DNA of 64,000 nt from Xiphydria camelus. Taxonomy: Eukaryota; Arthropoda; Insecta; Hymenoptera; Xiphydriidae. The stretch lies in contig OY783194.1 in NCBI GenBank assembly GCA_963678675.1, forward strand, positions 14,440,334-14,504,333, read 5' to 3'. The notes beneath the pieces were generated by a model. It saw only the letters and a list, made by a program, of their open reading frames with translations, was not told where the DNA came from and ran no database searches. The first letter of the stretch is position 1. Each line of letters opens with the position of its first letter. Below are positions 43,099-55,728 of the stretch, piece after piece. A program made the position numbers and the translations under genes.

Positions 43099-44678
43099 GT
43101 AGTGTTCCAGATAAATAGTGAAATCATTGACTTGAAAGGTGCGTTCTTCGAGTGGAATGAAGCAAATTATTAGAACGATTATTCTGCGTTCTTCGGTTCT
43201 AACAATTCATAGGTTGATTTAAAGAAATAATTTGTTTCAAAGAAATACGTAATTCATAATGACCATACTATACTTCTTTCAGTTAAAGAAAAAGTACGTT
43301 ACCATTAAAGACGTCAGAATTATTAACGGAAAGACGTTCTCTGTTGATTTGAAAGAATATTTCTTTGGGGGAAAGACAAATATTCGATGAAGTCGTTTCT
43401 TTCACGTGAAAAATGTAGTGTTCCAGACAAATAGTAAAATCATTGACTTGAAAGGTGCGTTCTTCGAGTGGAATGAAGCAAATTATTCGAACGATTATTC
43501 TGCGTTCTTTGGTTCTAACAATTCATAGGTTGATTTAAAGAAACAATTTGTTTCAAAGAAATACGTAATTCATAATGACCATACTATACTTCTTTCAGTT
43601 AAAGAAAAACTACGTTACCATTAAAGGCGTCAGAATTATTAACGGAAAGACGTTCTCTGTTGATTTGAAAGAATATTTCTTTGGGGGAAAGACAAATATT
43701 CGATGAAGTCGTTTCTTTCACGTGAAAAATGTAGTGTTCCAGACAAATAGTAAAATCATTGACTTGAAAGGTGCGTTCTTCGAGTGGAATGAAGCAAATT
43801 ATTAGAACGATTATTCTGCGTTCTTTGGTTCTAACAATTCATAAGTTGATTTAAAGAAACAATTTGTTTCAAAGAAATACGTAATTCATAATGACCATAC
43901 TATACTTCTTTCAGTTAAAGAAAAACTACGTTACCATTAAAGGCGTCAGAATTATTAACGGAAAGACGTTCTCTGTTGATTTGAAAGAATATTTCTTTGG
44001 GGGAAAGACAAATATTCGATGAAGTCGTTTCTTTCACGTGAAAAATGTAGTGTTCCAGACAAATAGTAAAATCATTGACTTAAAGGTGCGTTCTTCGAGT
44101 GGAATGAAGCAAATTATTAGAACGATTATTCTGCGTTCTTTGGTTCTAACAATTCATAGGTTGATTTAAAGAAACAATTTGTTTCAAAGAAATACGTAAT
44201 TCATAATGACCATACTATACTTCTTTCAGTTAAAGAAAAACTACGTTACCATTAAAGGCGTCAGAATTATTAACGGAAAGACGTTCTCTGTTGATTTGAA
44301 AGAATATTTCTTTGGGGGAAAGACAAATATTCGATGAAGTCGTTTCTTTCACGTGAAAAATGTAGTGTTCCAGATAAATAGTGAAATCATTGACTTGAAA
44401 GGTGCGTTCTTCGAGTGGAATGAAGCAAATTATTAGAACGATTATTCTGCGTTCTTTGGTTCTAACAATTCATGTGTTCATTTAAAGAAACAATTTGTTT
44501 CAAAGAAATACGTAATTCACAATGACTATACTATACTTCTTTCAGTTAAAGAAAAACTGCGTTACCATTAAAGACGTCGGAGTTATTGACGGAAAGACGT
44601 TTCTTGTTGATTTGAAAGAATATTTCTTTGGGGGAAAGACAAATATTCGATGAAGTCATTTCTTTCAAGTGAAAAATG
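43099..44678 (+). repeat. Tandem array, five roughly 316-bp units
   Basis: GTAGTGTTCCAGA recurs at 43099, 43415, 43731, 44047 and 44362, with a diverged sixth start at 44679. Units are almost identical, which points to recent amplification. No coding sequence. Confidence 0.92.
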
Positions 44679-44794
44679 CAGTCTTTTCAGATAAATACTA
44701 ATATCACTGACTTAAAGACGCGTTCTTTAAGTGGAAGAATTGAAAACCAAAGAATTCGATTTCTTTGATGCAAAGAATTTTTTTTCTCTGTGTA

Positions 44795-46826
44795 CAAGCT
44801 ATATTTTGATGCCAATATAGATATTAATTTATTTCAATTATTTGCAAGTGAATCATAGTTCAACGGTACCTCACCGTGGTGTATGAATACTTTTTACCCC
44901 ACTGTATTTTTCGAGTGGGCAAGGATGTCGTTGCTCGTCCCTGGCCATAAAAGGAGTTATGTTGCATCGAATGACGGTTCGATTCTTTGTACCTGGATAA
45001 GCCAGGTATTAAGTTAATCCGACCGGCCATCTATTAGATTCGTCTTGTCTTCCCTTTACAAAGTTGATTTATTATTCTAAGTATAGCGGTATCTATTACA
45101 ATAGGTATTGTGGGAAATGGCTTCTTCCGATGCGGTCGGTAATTACCCCTTCCCGAGCATGGTGCGGGACTGCGAGCGCACGTGCAGCCTAGATTCGCCG
45201 AAAAATACCCCGTTCCGTTTCGTAGATTCCGATCCGAGAGTAGCTATAGATTTGCGAGGTATTTCTGACTGTGATACTATTAAATGGTTCGAAGCATTGT
45301 GTCGAATTCCGTTTATCGCGAGACGGAACAGCGACCGATAGCAGAGTTAAGAGAGAATAAACTAAATGCGCTTTGAATTAGACAGGATGGTTAATACTTG
45401 ACGGTAGGTTATAAATTAACAGTTTCTCCGCTCATTATTTCTCGTTAGAATAGCAGTCCTAAATTAGTATAGAATATTCGAATTTACCGCTATAAAATAA
45501 AGTAACCCTTGAAGGTTATACGGGCTTTGGTGAACGAGTTATATACAGGGTGTAACAGAGTAAGTGTTACAACGTGAAACTGTAGATTCCTTGTGAAAAA
45601 AGAAAAAGATTTTTCCTCTTACAAAAATGTTCTGCGTGCTTTCGTTTTCGATATACAGGATGTCAAAGTTTTGAAAAAAAAATCGTTTTTCTTTAAACCT
45701 CGAACTATTTTTATCAGATTTGAGTGTTGACACCTAATAACAAGTAGTTCGTGGTTTAAATAAGGTAAAACGGGGTGAGTTGGCGAATGAAGTCGGCCCC
45801 TCGTTTCCATTTCTTTCCATAGAAACGAGGGGCCAACTCCATTCGCCAACTCACCCTGTTTTACCTTATATCGAAAACGACAGCCTGCAGAACATTTTTG
45901 TAAGAGGAAAAATCTTTTTCTTCTTTCATAAGGAATCTACAGTTTCACGTTGTAACACTTACTCTGTTACACCCTGTATATCGCGGTGATACTAATTACT
46001 AAGGATCGTTAATCAGAATTCCGACCATCGCACAGTGGTTCTGAAATAGGTCAAAAGTCCATATTAATTCATAACTGTTTACTATGATGCTAAGTTCAGA
46101 TACGTACATTTTCTGGTTTAAGTTATAGTTTGAAGCATGCTCTTGATTATTATATAACATTTTACATGCCATTCTTGTCCCATATTTTAATGTATTTAAT
46201 TTTTACGGTTTCGCAGTCTTATTGTTACGAAATCAGTTTTCTCTATTTAAAACAATTTGCTTGGTTTCAGGTACGTTTTATAAGTGTACGTTTTCAAGGA
46301 TGCATATTTTGGAATAATACTAGGTACCAGTATAATACCTATATCTTTTTTAATTATTAAGCTGCTTTTGACTTTTATTGTAAGCATTAGGGAAATGTGC
46401 TTTTTGTTAAATTATTTTTTCGAACTACTTTTCCTATTACCACCTCTGGAAAAAGTTCTTATATACAAGAGTATATCTTTTTATAACTAAGACACAAATT
46501 TACATCGCACAAATCAGTTATGTAAGTCATTAATATACTCATGACCGCGTTTGCTTAGATCGCCGGACTACTGTGTATCGTTTGTTGGAACACGCAAATT
46601 AATCAACTGTAAACTGCGGCACACTGTCACAGAAGTAGATACATAGGTTAGAATCGCCGTCCCGACCAGACCGACCGAGCAGACCGATTCTCCCAGGAAC
46701 TACGTTCACCCGATTTTCGTACTCCCGCAGTTAGAGAATAGCGACTAGGAGTCTCCTTACTTTTCCAGTGAACTCCGCCCACTTCTCACGGGAACAGGCT
46801 TTCACTCAGTTATAGAATAGCCGTCC
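44795..46826 (+). repeat. Inverted-array unit F1
   Basis: It begins CAAGCTATATTTTGATGCC and matches F2 (48376 onward) in the same direction: a 750-bp part with the ATGGCTTCTTCC segment at 45117, a TATA-flanked MITE (45546-45976), and a 900-bp part ending GAATAGCCGTCC. It ends in a perfect head-to-head junction with R2, centred at about 46826 (GCCGTCCAGGACGGC). A 77-codon frame at 45108-45341 is disrupted in F2 and is not supported as a gene. Confidence 0.83.
45546..45976. mobile_element. 431-bp MITE in unit F1
   Basis: Inverted ends CAGGGTGTAACAGAGTAAG, flanked by ATATA and TATAT (TA target). Long inverted arms carry GATTTTTCCTCTTACAAAAA. A second palindrome with GGTGAGTTGGCGAATG sits in the middle (about 45764-45868). 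The same element recurs in R2 and F2, so it spread with the array rather than inserting three times. Confidence 0.78.
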
Positions 46827-48365
46827 AGGACGGCTATTCTGTAACTGAGTGAAAGGCTGTTCCCGTGAGAAGTGGGCGGAGTTCACCGGAAAAGTGGCGA
46901 GGTTCCTCGTCGCTATTCTGTAACCCGGTGAACGTAGTTCCCGGGAGAGAATCGGTCTGCTCCTCGGGAGAACGGCGACTCTAACCTGCCTACTTCTGTG
47001 ACAGCGTGCCGCAGTTTACAGTTTATTAATTTGCGTGTTCCGACAAACGATACACAGTGGTCCGGCGATCTAAGCAAACGCGATCATAAGTACACTAATA
47101 ACTAAAGATATACTGTTAAAATAAAAGACCAAAAATTAACCAAATATTTATTCTACTATGATAACGTAAATGGAACATAATAAAAAAATATATTAAACTG
47201 AAACATTCATTATTAAATGATATAAAATAATTCAAAAACATACTTATATATAAGAACTTTTTCCAGAGGTGGTAATAGGAAAAGTAGTTGGAAAAAATAA
47301 TATAACAAAAAGCACATTTCCCTAATGCTTACAATAAAAGTCAAAACCAGCTTAATAATTAAAAAAGATATAGGTATTATACTGGAACCTAGTATTATTC
47401 CAAAATATGCATCCTTGAAAACGTACACTTATAAAACGTACCTGAAACCAAGCAAATTGTTTTAAATAGAGAAAACTGATTTCGTAACAATAAGATTGCG
47501 AAACCGTAAAAATTCAATACACTAAAATGGGACAAGAATGGCATGTAAAATGTTATATAATAATCAAGGGCATGCTTCAAACTATAACTTAAACCAAAAA
47601 ATGTACATATCTGAACTTAGCATCATAGTAAGCAGTTATGAATATTATGGACTTTTGACCTATTTCAGAACAACTGTGCGATGGTCGGAATTCTGATTAA
47701 CGATCCTTAGTAATTAGTATCACCGCGATATACAGGGTGTAACAGAGTAAGTGTTACAACGTGAAACTGTAGATTCCTTATGAAAGAAGAAAAAGATTTT
47801 TCCTCTTACAAAAATTTTCTGCAGGCTGTCGTTTTCGATATAAGGTAAAACAGGGTGAGTTGGCGAATGGAGTTGGCCCCTCGTTTCTATGGAAAGAAAT
47901 GGAAACGAGGGGCCGACTTCATTCGCCAACTCACCCCGTTTTACCCTACAGGATGTCAGCTTTGAAAAAAAAAACCGTTTTTCTTTAAACCACGAACTAT
48001 TTTTATCAAATTTGGCACAGTGGAAACACTTATTAGGTGTCAACACTCAAATCTGATAAAAGTAGTTCGAGGTTTAAAGAAAAACGATTTTTTTTTCAAA
48101 ACTTTGACATCCTGTGTATCGAAAACGAAAGCCCGCAGAACATTTTTGTAAGAGGAAAAATCTTTCTCGCCATCGATATGTATGCAACACCTAGGAATAG
48201 TTGAAATAACCAGCTGTGGCATGTCCATAGCAGTACTTGAGGTACTTTGATCCATATTCTGGAGAAGCACACGATCGCTCGTGCTGGAAACTCCTTTGAC
48301 GCGGCTCAGCTACCGACAGAAGCCCGATATTTTTTCTTCAATAAAATATATATAATTTGAAAGGT
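46827..48365 (-). repeat. Inverted-array unit R2
   Basis: It is the reverse complement of F1/F2 over 46827-47732, followed by a truncated MITE copy (47733-48164) and about 200 bp (48165-48365) not found in F units. With F1 it makes a hairpin with arms of about 900 bp or more. Confidence 0.82.
47733..48164. mobile_element. MITE copy in unit R2, distal end truncated
   Basis: It starts CAGGGTGTAACAGAGTAAG like the F1 copy, contains the GGTGAGTTGGCGAATG palindrome (about 47829-47945), and loses homology at about 48164 in GAGGAAAAATCTTT, before the far terminus. The middle shows an extra partial duplication of the TTTCTTTAAACC part. Confidence 0.7.
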
Positions 48366-48375
48366 GACACTACAA

Positions 48376-50505
48376 GCTATATTTTGATGCCAATATAGAT
48401 ATTAATTTATTTCAATTATTTGCAAGTGAATCATAGTTCAACGGTACCTCACCGTGGTGTATGAATACTTTTTACCCCACTGTATTTTTCGAGTGGGCAA
48501 GGATGCCGTTGCTCGTCCCTGGCCATAAAAGGAGTCATGTTGCATCGAATGACGGTTCGATTCTTTGTACCTAGATAAGCCAGGTATTAAGTTAATCCGA
48601 CCGGCCATCTGTTAGATTCGTCTTGTCTTCCCTTTACAAAGCTGATTTATTATTCTAAGTATAGCGGTATCTATTACAATAGGTATTGTCGGAAATGGCT
48701 TCTTCCAATGCGGTCGGTAATTACCCCTTCCCGAGCATGGTGCGGGACTGCGAGCGCACGTGCAGCCTAGATTCGCCGAAAAATACCCCGTACCGTTTCG
48801 TAGATTTCGAGAGTAGCTATAGATTTGCGAGGTATTTCTGACTGTGATACTATTAAACGGTTCGAAGCATTGTGTCGAATTCCGTTTATCGCGAGACGGA
48901 ACAGCGACTGATAGCAGAGTTAAGAGAGAATAAACTAAATGCGCTTTGAATTAGACAGGATGGTTAATACTTGATGGTAGGTTATAAATTAACAGTTTCT
49001 CCGCTCATTATTTCTCGTTAGAATAGCAGTCCTAAATTAGAGTATAGAATATTCGAATTTACCGCTATAAAATAAAGTAACCCTTCAAGGTTATACGGGC
49101 TTTGGTGAACGAGTTATATACAGGGTGTAACAGAGTAAGTGTTACAACGTGAAACTGTAGATTCCTTGTGAAAAAAGAAAAAGATTTTTCCTCTTACAAA
49201 AATGTTCTGTGGGCTTTCGTTTTCGATATACAGGATGTCAAAGTTTTGAAAAAAAAAATCGTTTTTCTTTAAACTTCGAATTATTTTTATCAGATTTGAG
49301 TGTTGACACCTAATAAAAAGTAGTTCGTGGTTTAAAGAAAAACGTTTTTTTCTCAAAACTGACATCCTGTAGGGTAAAACGGGGTGAGTTGGCGAATGAA
49401 GTCGGTCCCTCGTTTCCATTTCTTTCCATAGAAACGAGGGGCCAACTCCATTCGCCAACTCACCCTGTTTTACCTTATATCGAAAACGACAGCTTGCAGA
49501 AAATTTTTGTAAGAGGAAAAATCTTTTTCTTCTTTCATAAGGAATCTACAGTTTCACGTTGTAACACTTACTCTGTTACACCCTGTATATCGCGGTGATA
49601 CTAATTACTAAGGATCGTTAATCAGAATTCCGACCATCGCACAGTTGTTCTGAAATAGGTCAAAAGTCCATAATATTCATAACTGCTTACTATGATGCTA
49701 AGTTCAGATATGTACATTTTTTGGTTTAAGTTATAGTTTGAAGCATGCCCTTGATTATTATATAACATTTTACATGCCATTCTTGTCCCATTTTAATGTA
49801 TTGAATTTTTACGGTTTCGCAGTCTTATTGTTACTAAATCAGTTTTCTCTATTTAAAACAATTTGCTTGGTTTCAGGTACGTTTTATAAGTGTACGTTTT
49901 CAAGGATGCATATTTTGGAATAATACTAGGTACCAGTATAATACCTATATCTTTTTTAATTATTAAGCTGGTTTTGACTTTTATTGTAAGTATTAGGGAA
50001 ATGTGCTTTTTGTTAAATTATTTTTTCCAACTACTTTTCCTATTACCACCTCTGGAAAAAGTTCTTATATATAAGTATGTTTTTGAATTATTTTATATCA
50101 TTTAATAATGAATGTTTCAGTTTAATATATTTTTTTATTATGTTCCATTTACGTTATCATAGTAGAATAAATATTTGGTTAATTTTTGGTCTTTTATTTT
50201 GACAGTATATCTTTAGTTATTGGTGTAAGTACGCCAGGTCATAAGTATGACCGCGTTTGCTTAGATCGCCGGACCACTGTGTATCGTTTGTCGGAACACG
50301 CAAATTAACAAACTGTAAACTGCGGCACGCTGTCACAGAAGTAGGCAGGTTAGAGTCGCTGTTCTCCCGAGGAGCAGACCGATTCTCTCCCGGGAACTAC
50401 ATTCACCGGGTTACAGAATAGCGACGAGGAACCTCGCCGCTTTCCCGGTGAACTCCGCCCACTTCTCACGGGAACAGCCTTTCACTCAGTTACAGAATAG
50501 CCGTC
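48376..50505 (+). repeat. Inverted-array unit F2
   Basis: Closely matches F1 in the same orientation, from CAAGCTATATTTTG to GAATAGCCGTCC, and includes the MITE at 49121-49585. It begins right after the empty TA site, at GTGACACTACAAGC. It is the most complete unit (about 2.13 kb). No coding region is shared intact between F1 and F2. Confidence 0.82.
49121..49585. mobile_element. 465-bp MITE copy in unit F2
   Basis: Same termini (CAGGGTGTAACAGAG and complement), TATA flanks and central palindrome (about 49375-49475) as 45546-45976. Confidence 0.77.
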
Positions 50506-50519
50506 CAGGGGTCGCGACC

Positions 50520-51200
50520 GAACATTTGTTACATTTTGAAGTTTCGTGCACTCCTACCTCAGAACACCCCGATTCCTTAAACATTTCCAATGTTAAAACA
50601 AAGAAAACTTTATTTCCCTGGTGTCCGGGACGGTTGTCCCCGGACGACGCTCGCAATCGCGACCACGACTCTCGGCGCGGTTTCCGTGCCGCACGCACCA
50701 CGCTAACGGCCGCTCCGAGGAAAACGCTACGACTACGGAGGATCGCTAATCGAGGGAACGCAGGTTCGAGGTCACGCGCAAAGGATGAGGCGCGGAATGC
50801 TAGAGACGCGAAGACGATGAGACGCGTACGCGAAGAAACGCGGGCACAACCCCGGAGGGAGCACGTGGCGGCTCTCCGGAAGCGAGTCGGCGGTCGGGCG
50901 CGAGGACAAAAGGAGAGCGTACCGCCAGTCTCGATGTTCCGACGCGAGATCGGCTCGTGCTCCTTTCTTCGATCCTTCGGCGGCTCCTATCTACGCGGTT
51001 CCTTCTCTTCCTCGTCCTGGGCATGGTCCTCGGGTTCTCCACCGACGGGGTGTACTCACTCCTCTTCTCACGCACTCGGACGGACTCTCTCGAAAACGTG
51101 TCGTGGACACCAAACTCTCGCTAGCCTCTCGATACTTCTTCGAACACGCCTCGTGGGAAACTAAACTCTAGCTCGTCCCCACTAAGCTGCTCGGCAAAAG
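50520..51200. other. GC-rich island with unassigned open frames on both strands
   Basis: The base composition is strikingly GC- and CpG-rich next to AT-rich flanks. Long arginine/serine-rich frames are open on both strands (plus 50448-51164, minus 50800-51075), which is what CpG-rich DNA gives by chance. No domain, start context or splice pattern supports a gene. It could be a promoter/CpG island or the GC-rich leader of an element. Confidence 0.4.
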
Positions 51201-51220
51201 CAAAAACATCTCGTGAGCGG

Positions 51221-51626
51221 TAACTATGGAACGGAAATGTGATTGGGATTTGTGAATATTGGTATCTGTAATCGAAGTAATTTCAAACAATTTAAAATCT
51301 TATAACTGTAGAAAAATATTTTTCATTTTCATTTTCATTTAATAATGCCGCGCTTGACACAATCGGCTTATGATAGCTAAAATAAATAAGTGAGTCAGAG
51401 TAGAGCCGATCGACGAGGAGTTACTCCGACTCACTTACTGTACATGGCGAACACCACTTCCATACAACATTGTTCTGCCAGATATTTACACATCAATTAG
51501 TCATTCTAACTTGTAATTTAAGTTACTTGTAATTGTAAGATTTAAAATTGTTTGAAATTACTTCGATTACAGATACCAATATTCACAAATCCCAATCACA
51601 TTTCCGTTCCATAGTTACCGCTCAAG
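51221..51626. repeat. Fold-back element with 85-bp arms
   Basis: 51221-51305 (ATGGAACGGAAATGTG...) is the near-exact complement of 51542-51626. The loop of about 235 bp holds a smaller palindrome around GTGAGTCAGAGTAG / TACTCCGACTCAC. No coding sequence. Confidence 0.82.
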
Positions 51627-52248
51627 AGATGTTTACACATCAGTGTCTCGAGTACTAGCAGACTCGTTTTGTTTTTTTCCTCTCGTATTTTGATAAGCCG
51701 GGTACTGCATTAGATGGCTCGCGATGATCCGTCCGATAATTGATTTCTAGGAAAGGTATGAACCGCGGTGTTCGCAGCTTACATTACCGGAATATGCCGT
51801 TTCGGAGAACTTAGGATTAGCTAAGGATTCGCGAGGTATTTATGACTGTGATACTATTAAACGGTGCGAACCGTTGTGTCGAATTCCATTTATCCGTTCG
51901 TTATTTCTCGATAGAATAGCAATCCTAAATTAGTATAGAAAATATTTGAATTTTACCGCTATAAAATCTAGTAACCCTTGAAGGTTGTACGGCCTTAGGA
52001 TCTAATCTAGTTGCATATGCGACACTGCACAAATTTACATGTACCGTATGTCCGCGATCAATCAAACCATAGCAAAATTGCGAGTTTTGCATGAGCACCC
52101 CCGTGGGTCTCCTCGTCCAATAGAATCACCGGAGAAGCGTGAATGCGCATGCGTAGTCATCCGCGTTGGCGTCGTCAGCAAGTTCAGATCGGTTATTTCG
52201 ATAACCGAGATGTCCGTATATTGATGTTCGTATGACTGATGTCCATAT

Positions 52249-52760
52249 GACCTTGAAATTACCTTCGGCCGGGCTTGATGGCCGGGGCGAATTCAAGCAA
52301 TTTTTACCGGTAGAAGTCGAGTCGGTAGGTAGAGTTTGTGTCAATTCGGGAGATCGAAGCGTCTAACCTCGAAATCATGAATTTGTGAATAATGGAAATT
52401 ACTCACCATAATTCACAAATCCACGATTTCAAGGTTAGACGCTTCGATCTCCCGAATTGACACCAACTCTAACTACCGACTCGACTTCTACCGGTAAAAA
52501 TTGCTCGAATACCGACCAAGCCCGGCCGAAGGTAAATTTCCAGGTCCTTGTGACTGTGCGGTTCTCGACGGGACATACGGTATATCGCATACCGTATGTC
52601 CCACTTTGTATTGGCCAGTTTGAAATTACTTTCGGACAGGCTTGGTCGGTACTCGAGTCATTTAATACCGGTAGAAGTCGAGTCGGTAGTTAGAGTTGAT
52701 GTCAATTCGAGAGTTCGAAGCGTCTAACCTCGAAATTATGAATTTGTGAATAATGGAAAT
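52249..52760. repeat. Inverted repeat plus a third diverged copy
   Basis: Arms 52249-52385 and 52415-52545 (with GACGCTTCGATCTCCCG and ACCGGTAGAAGTCGAGTCGG) form a hairpin; 52610-52760 is another copy in the orientation of the left arm. Related words recur at 57090 and 19970. The stretch 51627-52248 holds no gene that I can support. Confidence 0.75.
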
Positions 52761-53700
52761 TACTCATCATTATTATATACTACGGTATAGATTATTTAGA
52801 CAGAGATACAAGTGTTAGCTCTTTACGGAGCGCGTAGGGAAGCTAGGAGAAAGTGACTAGGTTTGTGTGCGTCACCAATGTTAGCTGCGCTATTAGTAGG
52901 TTGTATAGCGATTTACTATATCGACATCATCGACATGAAAATGTAATGCCACCTTAGGCCGCAAGCGCTGAAGTAGCTGCGCACGAATCACTGCGCAATA
53001 AGCACATCCGGTTTCACATTTCCGTTCCGTTTCCCGAGGTTTACCCTCATAGCGCCGTAATCAAGAGACACGGCAGTGTCTCGCGGCATGTTTGTTCAAG
53101 TAGTTCGTCAGAACGACACCGACAGCGCTGTCGCCGCGGGCACCCGTGTAACTTTACAGGAAAAGTGTCGGCCCCCTTCACCCCTCAATTTTTACATCGA
53201 ATTTTCTCAATAAATATACGGTTATAACCAAAACTATGCTTATAGTTACGCCATATAAATTGACTATTCTCTATTGATAGAGACCAGAATAAATGTTATA
53301 AGTTACATATTAACAGAGATTCTTCCTTAACAACGCGAAGCCACGCTCCTCGCGTCTAAAAGTCGAGAATCCGATTTCTCGGATGATATATATATGTCAA
53401 AATCTCACAAAAATTCCGCCTATCTTCGGCGATAGTCGGCCATGATCGGAAATGTGTACACAGATGCGGTCACACGCATACGCCATCAAATGTATGTGAG
53501 AGTGTGTGAGAGAATATATTCCTTGAATGTTTAGTTATGGTTTTCAATATTAATAAAATATTTCCAATCGCGAAACGATTTCCCTGGCGTTTATTTCGAT
53601 CCTCGGACGCGCTTGTTAATAAACAGTACAAATTCAGTGTAATCGGAGTTATGAATCTCAATAGTGGTGAATGTGACAGACGCTCCGTATAGTTTAATAA

Positions 53701-54300
53701 CACAGGTTTACAAAAAAAAAAGTCCGGACTATTTGACCGGACCATGGTATTCCGAGGTATTTTTGCGTCCTGAATCCGATCCCGAGGTCATCTGAGCCAC
53801 ATCACGTCAGAAAAACGAGATTTCGAAATAAATAAATAAGGAAATGGGACTGCCCTGAGCAGCACCCAGAGCATGACTCCAAGGTTCTAAGGCCATTAGG
53901 GTCAGTGCTGGGTCCACTGTCAATATGTCACAGTGAACGGATCGCCGGAATTGGATGCCTTGACAGGGAGATCGTAATCTGCGAGATACAACGATCATGG
54001 CAACATTTTATCCACTGGGGTGGTTCTGTGATAGTCCCGGTCGAGATTTAGGACTCCATTCCAATGTTTGGAAGGTATTCAAGACCTAAACAGCTACCCT
54101 CCAACTCAACAGGTCGCTTGAGAAATTGTCCCGGGTCCAGTTCCAAAAAATGGTCATTTTAACCTCTAAATGACCTTGAAATCTCGTTTTCCTGACGTGA
54201 TGGGGCTCAGATGACCTCGGGATCGGATTCAGGACGCAAAAATACGTCGGAATACCATGGTCCGGTCAAATAGTCCGGACTTTTTTTTTGTAAACCTGTG
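53701..54300. mobile_element. 600-bp MITE with TAA duplication
   Basis: Ends CACAGGTTTACAAAAAAAAA and complement, with inverted arms of about 115 bp (GTCCGGACTATTTGACCGG). TAA is duplicated at 53698-53700 and 54301-54303. Copy C shows the empty site GATAATCG at 22111-22118. A 3-bp TAA target fits PIF/Harbinger-type mobilisation. No transposase. Confidence 0.88.
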
Positions 54301-54719
54301 TAATCGTTTGTATTTTTTTCGAATATCGAGATAGTGAACGGATGCAGTGCTATGTTTCTCTGGTTGCCTGTGCATGAAGTGCAGGAAAGGAGATGGCAGT
54401 ATCTCAGAAGAATTGCCATCAGAGAAGTTTAATTGCCATCTGACAACTTTATCCTCACTTTCGATGGAAGGACAAATATCTTTGTGGTAATTCTATTTTT
54501 TGTTTTCAGCGTCATGCGAGTACGGGGCGAATCGATGGATTAACAAGTAAATTTGATATTTCTTCTCCATCAAAGCCGTGGCAGAAGAATAGCAGATGCA
54601 ATGGAATTGGATCACAATAATCAAGTAATTACTTTAACCTTATTTTTTCTCTATTGATATATTTCCTCCTTCGTACTATATTTTAAATAGTGAAATTCTG
54701 GATATAGTTTTGTTATTTA

Positions 54720-55040
54720 TAATTTGTTACAGAAATAAACGTGCTGCTATTCAATTCCACCAAGAAGGACTCCAAATCATGTGCGAACCCGAGGGGGTTT
54801 CTTTCGAACGAGGGATCGTCCACTTGTTGTTCCAAGAATCAGCTGCATTTATTCATTCGGCGGGCTAGATTTGCTGCCTCGAGTGCATGGACGTGCGTTC
54901 ATCCTTCTATATCCTCCCTAATCTTGTTGATTCTAACCTCTGTTGCCACAGCCCGAATGCTCGTCGAAGGTTATTCCTTATTCTTTCTAGCACAGATCTA
55001 TATTATGCTGCACCTGTATTCTTCTGGGACTTCCTAAAAT
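54720..55040 (-). pseudogene. Transposase remnant in copy D
   Basis: Minus-strand counterpart of 22990-23380. It keeps TSIRAVATEVRI and EQQVDDPSFERN but has lost part of the helix-turn-helix and carries several stops. It is only recognisable through comparison with copy C. Confidence 0.5.
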
Positions 55041-55728
55041 AATTATAAAAACCCCATATAATTCAGCCCTGACAAGTACAATCTTATCGAGCTGTACCTT
55101 ATCGAGGAGATCTTTCGACGTAATGATTCCGAAACGTCTCTATGATGTATCGCAACATTCGCGAATTTATCGAGAAATATATATTTCTAACATACGGTAG
55201 TGTTCAGGAATATTGTAAAATATCGCAGGAATGTTACAGAAAAGTTACTTGCAAAAACGTGCTTTGTGGGGTGTAAATGATTATACCAGAGGCGAAGAAG
55301 AGATGAAATAAAAGTGAGGTACAAGTACACTTCACGTTTGACAGGACGGTATATAAATTGGAACCTGTGTGATAGTATAATACGAAAGAGGAAATATATA
55401 AATAAAGAAAAAATAATAATAAAGTAGTTACTCCATTATTGTAATCCAATTCCATTGTATCCCTTATTTTTCTGCCACGACTTTGATTGTTGATAGTGGA
55501 TGGATCAGCTAATAAATTTGATTCTTATACACTATCAATAATCAAAGTCGTGGCAGAAAAATAAGGGATACACAATGGAATTGTATTACAGTAATGTAGT
55601 AACTACTTTATTATTATTTTTTCTTTATCGATATATTTCCTCTTTCGTATTATACTATCCCAAGTTCGAATTTATATACCGACCTGTCAAACGTGAAGTA
55701 TACATGTACCTCACTTTTATTTCATTAA

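Larger units (their letters stand above)
41168..44792. mobile_element. 3.6-kb TA-flanked element made mostly of tandem repeats
   Basis: Ends CACTGAGAAAAAAAATTC and GAATTTTTTTTCTCTGTG form imperfect TIRs of about 30 bp, with TA on both sides (41166-41167, 44793-44794). The empty site is visible at about 48368-48380 (GTGACACTACAAGC), where unit R2 meets F2. It contains an 8 x 126-bp array, a roughly 5 x 316-bp array and AT-rich spacer. No transposase frame. The TA duplication suggests Tc1/mariner-type mobilisation. Confidence 0.85.

Noticed and set aside
44960..45010. Possible tRNA T-arm (GGTTCGATTCT)
   Set aside because: The flanking bases do not form a T-stem and no acceptor or anticodon arm can be folded around it.
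45108..45341. 77-codon frame in unit F1 as a gene
   Set aside because: The matching stretch in unit F2 has small deletions that break the frame, so it is not conserved as protein.
50448..51164. 238-codon plus-strand open frame
   Set aside because: Starts inside repeat unit F2 and continues into CpG-rich DNA that is open on both strands; Arg/Ser-rich with no motif.
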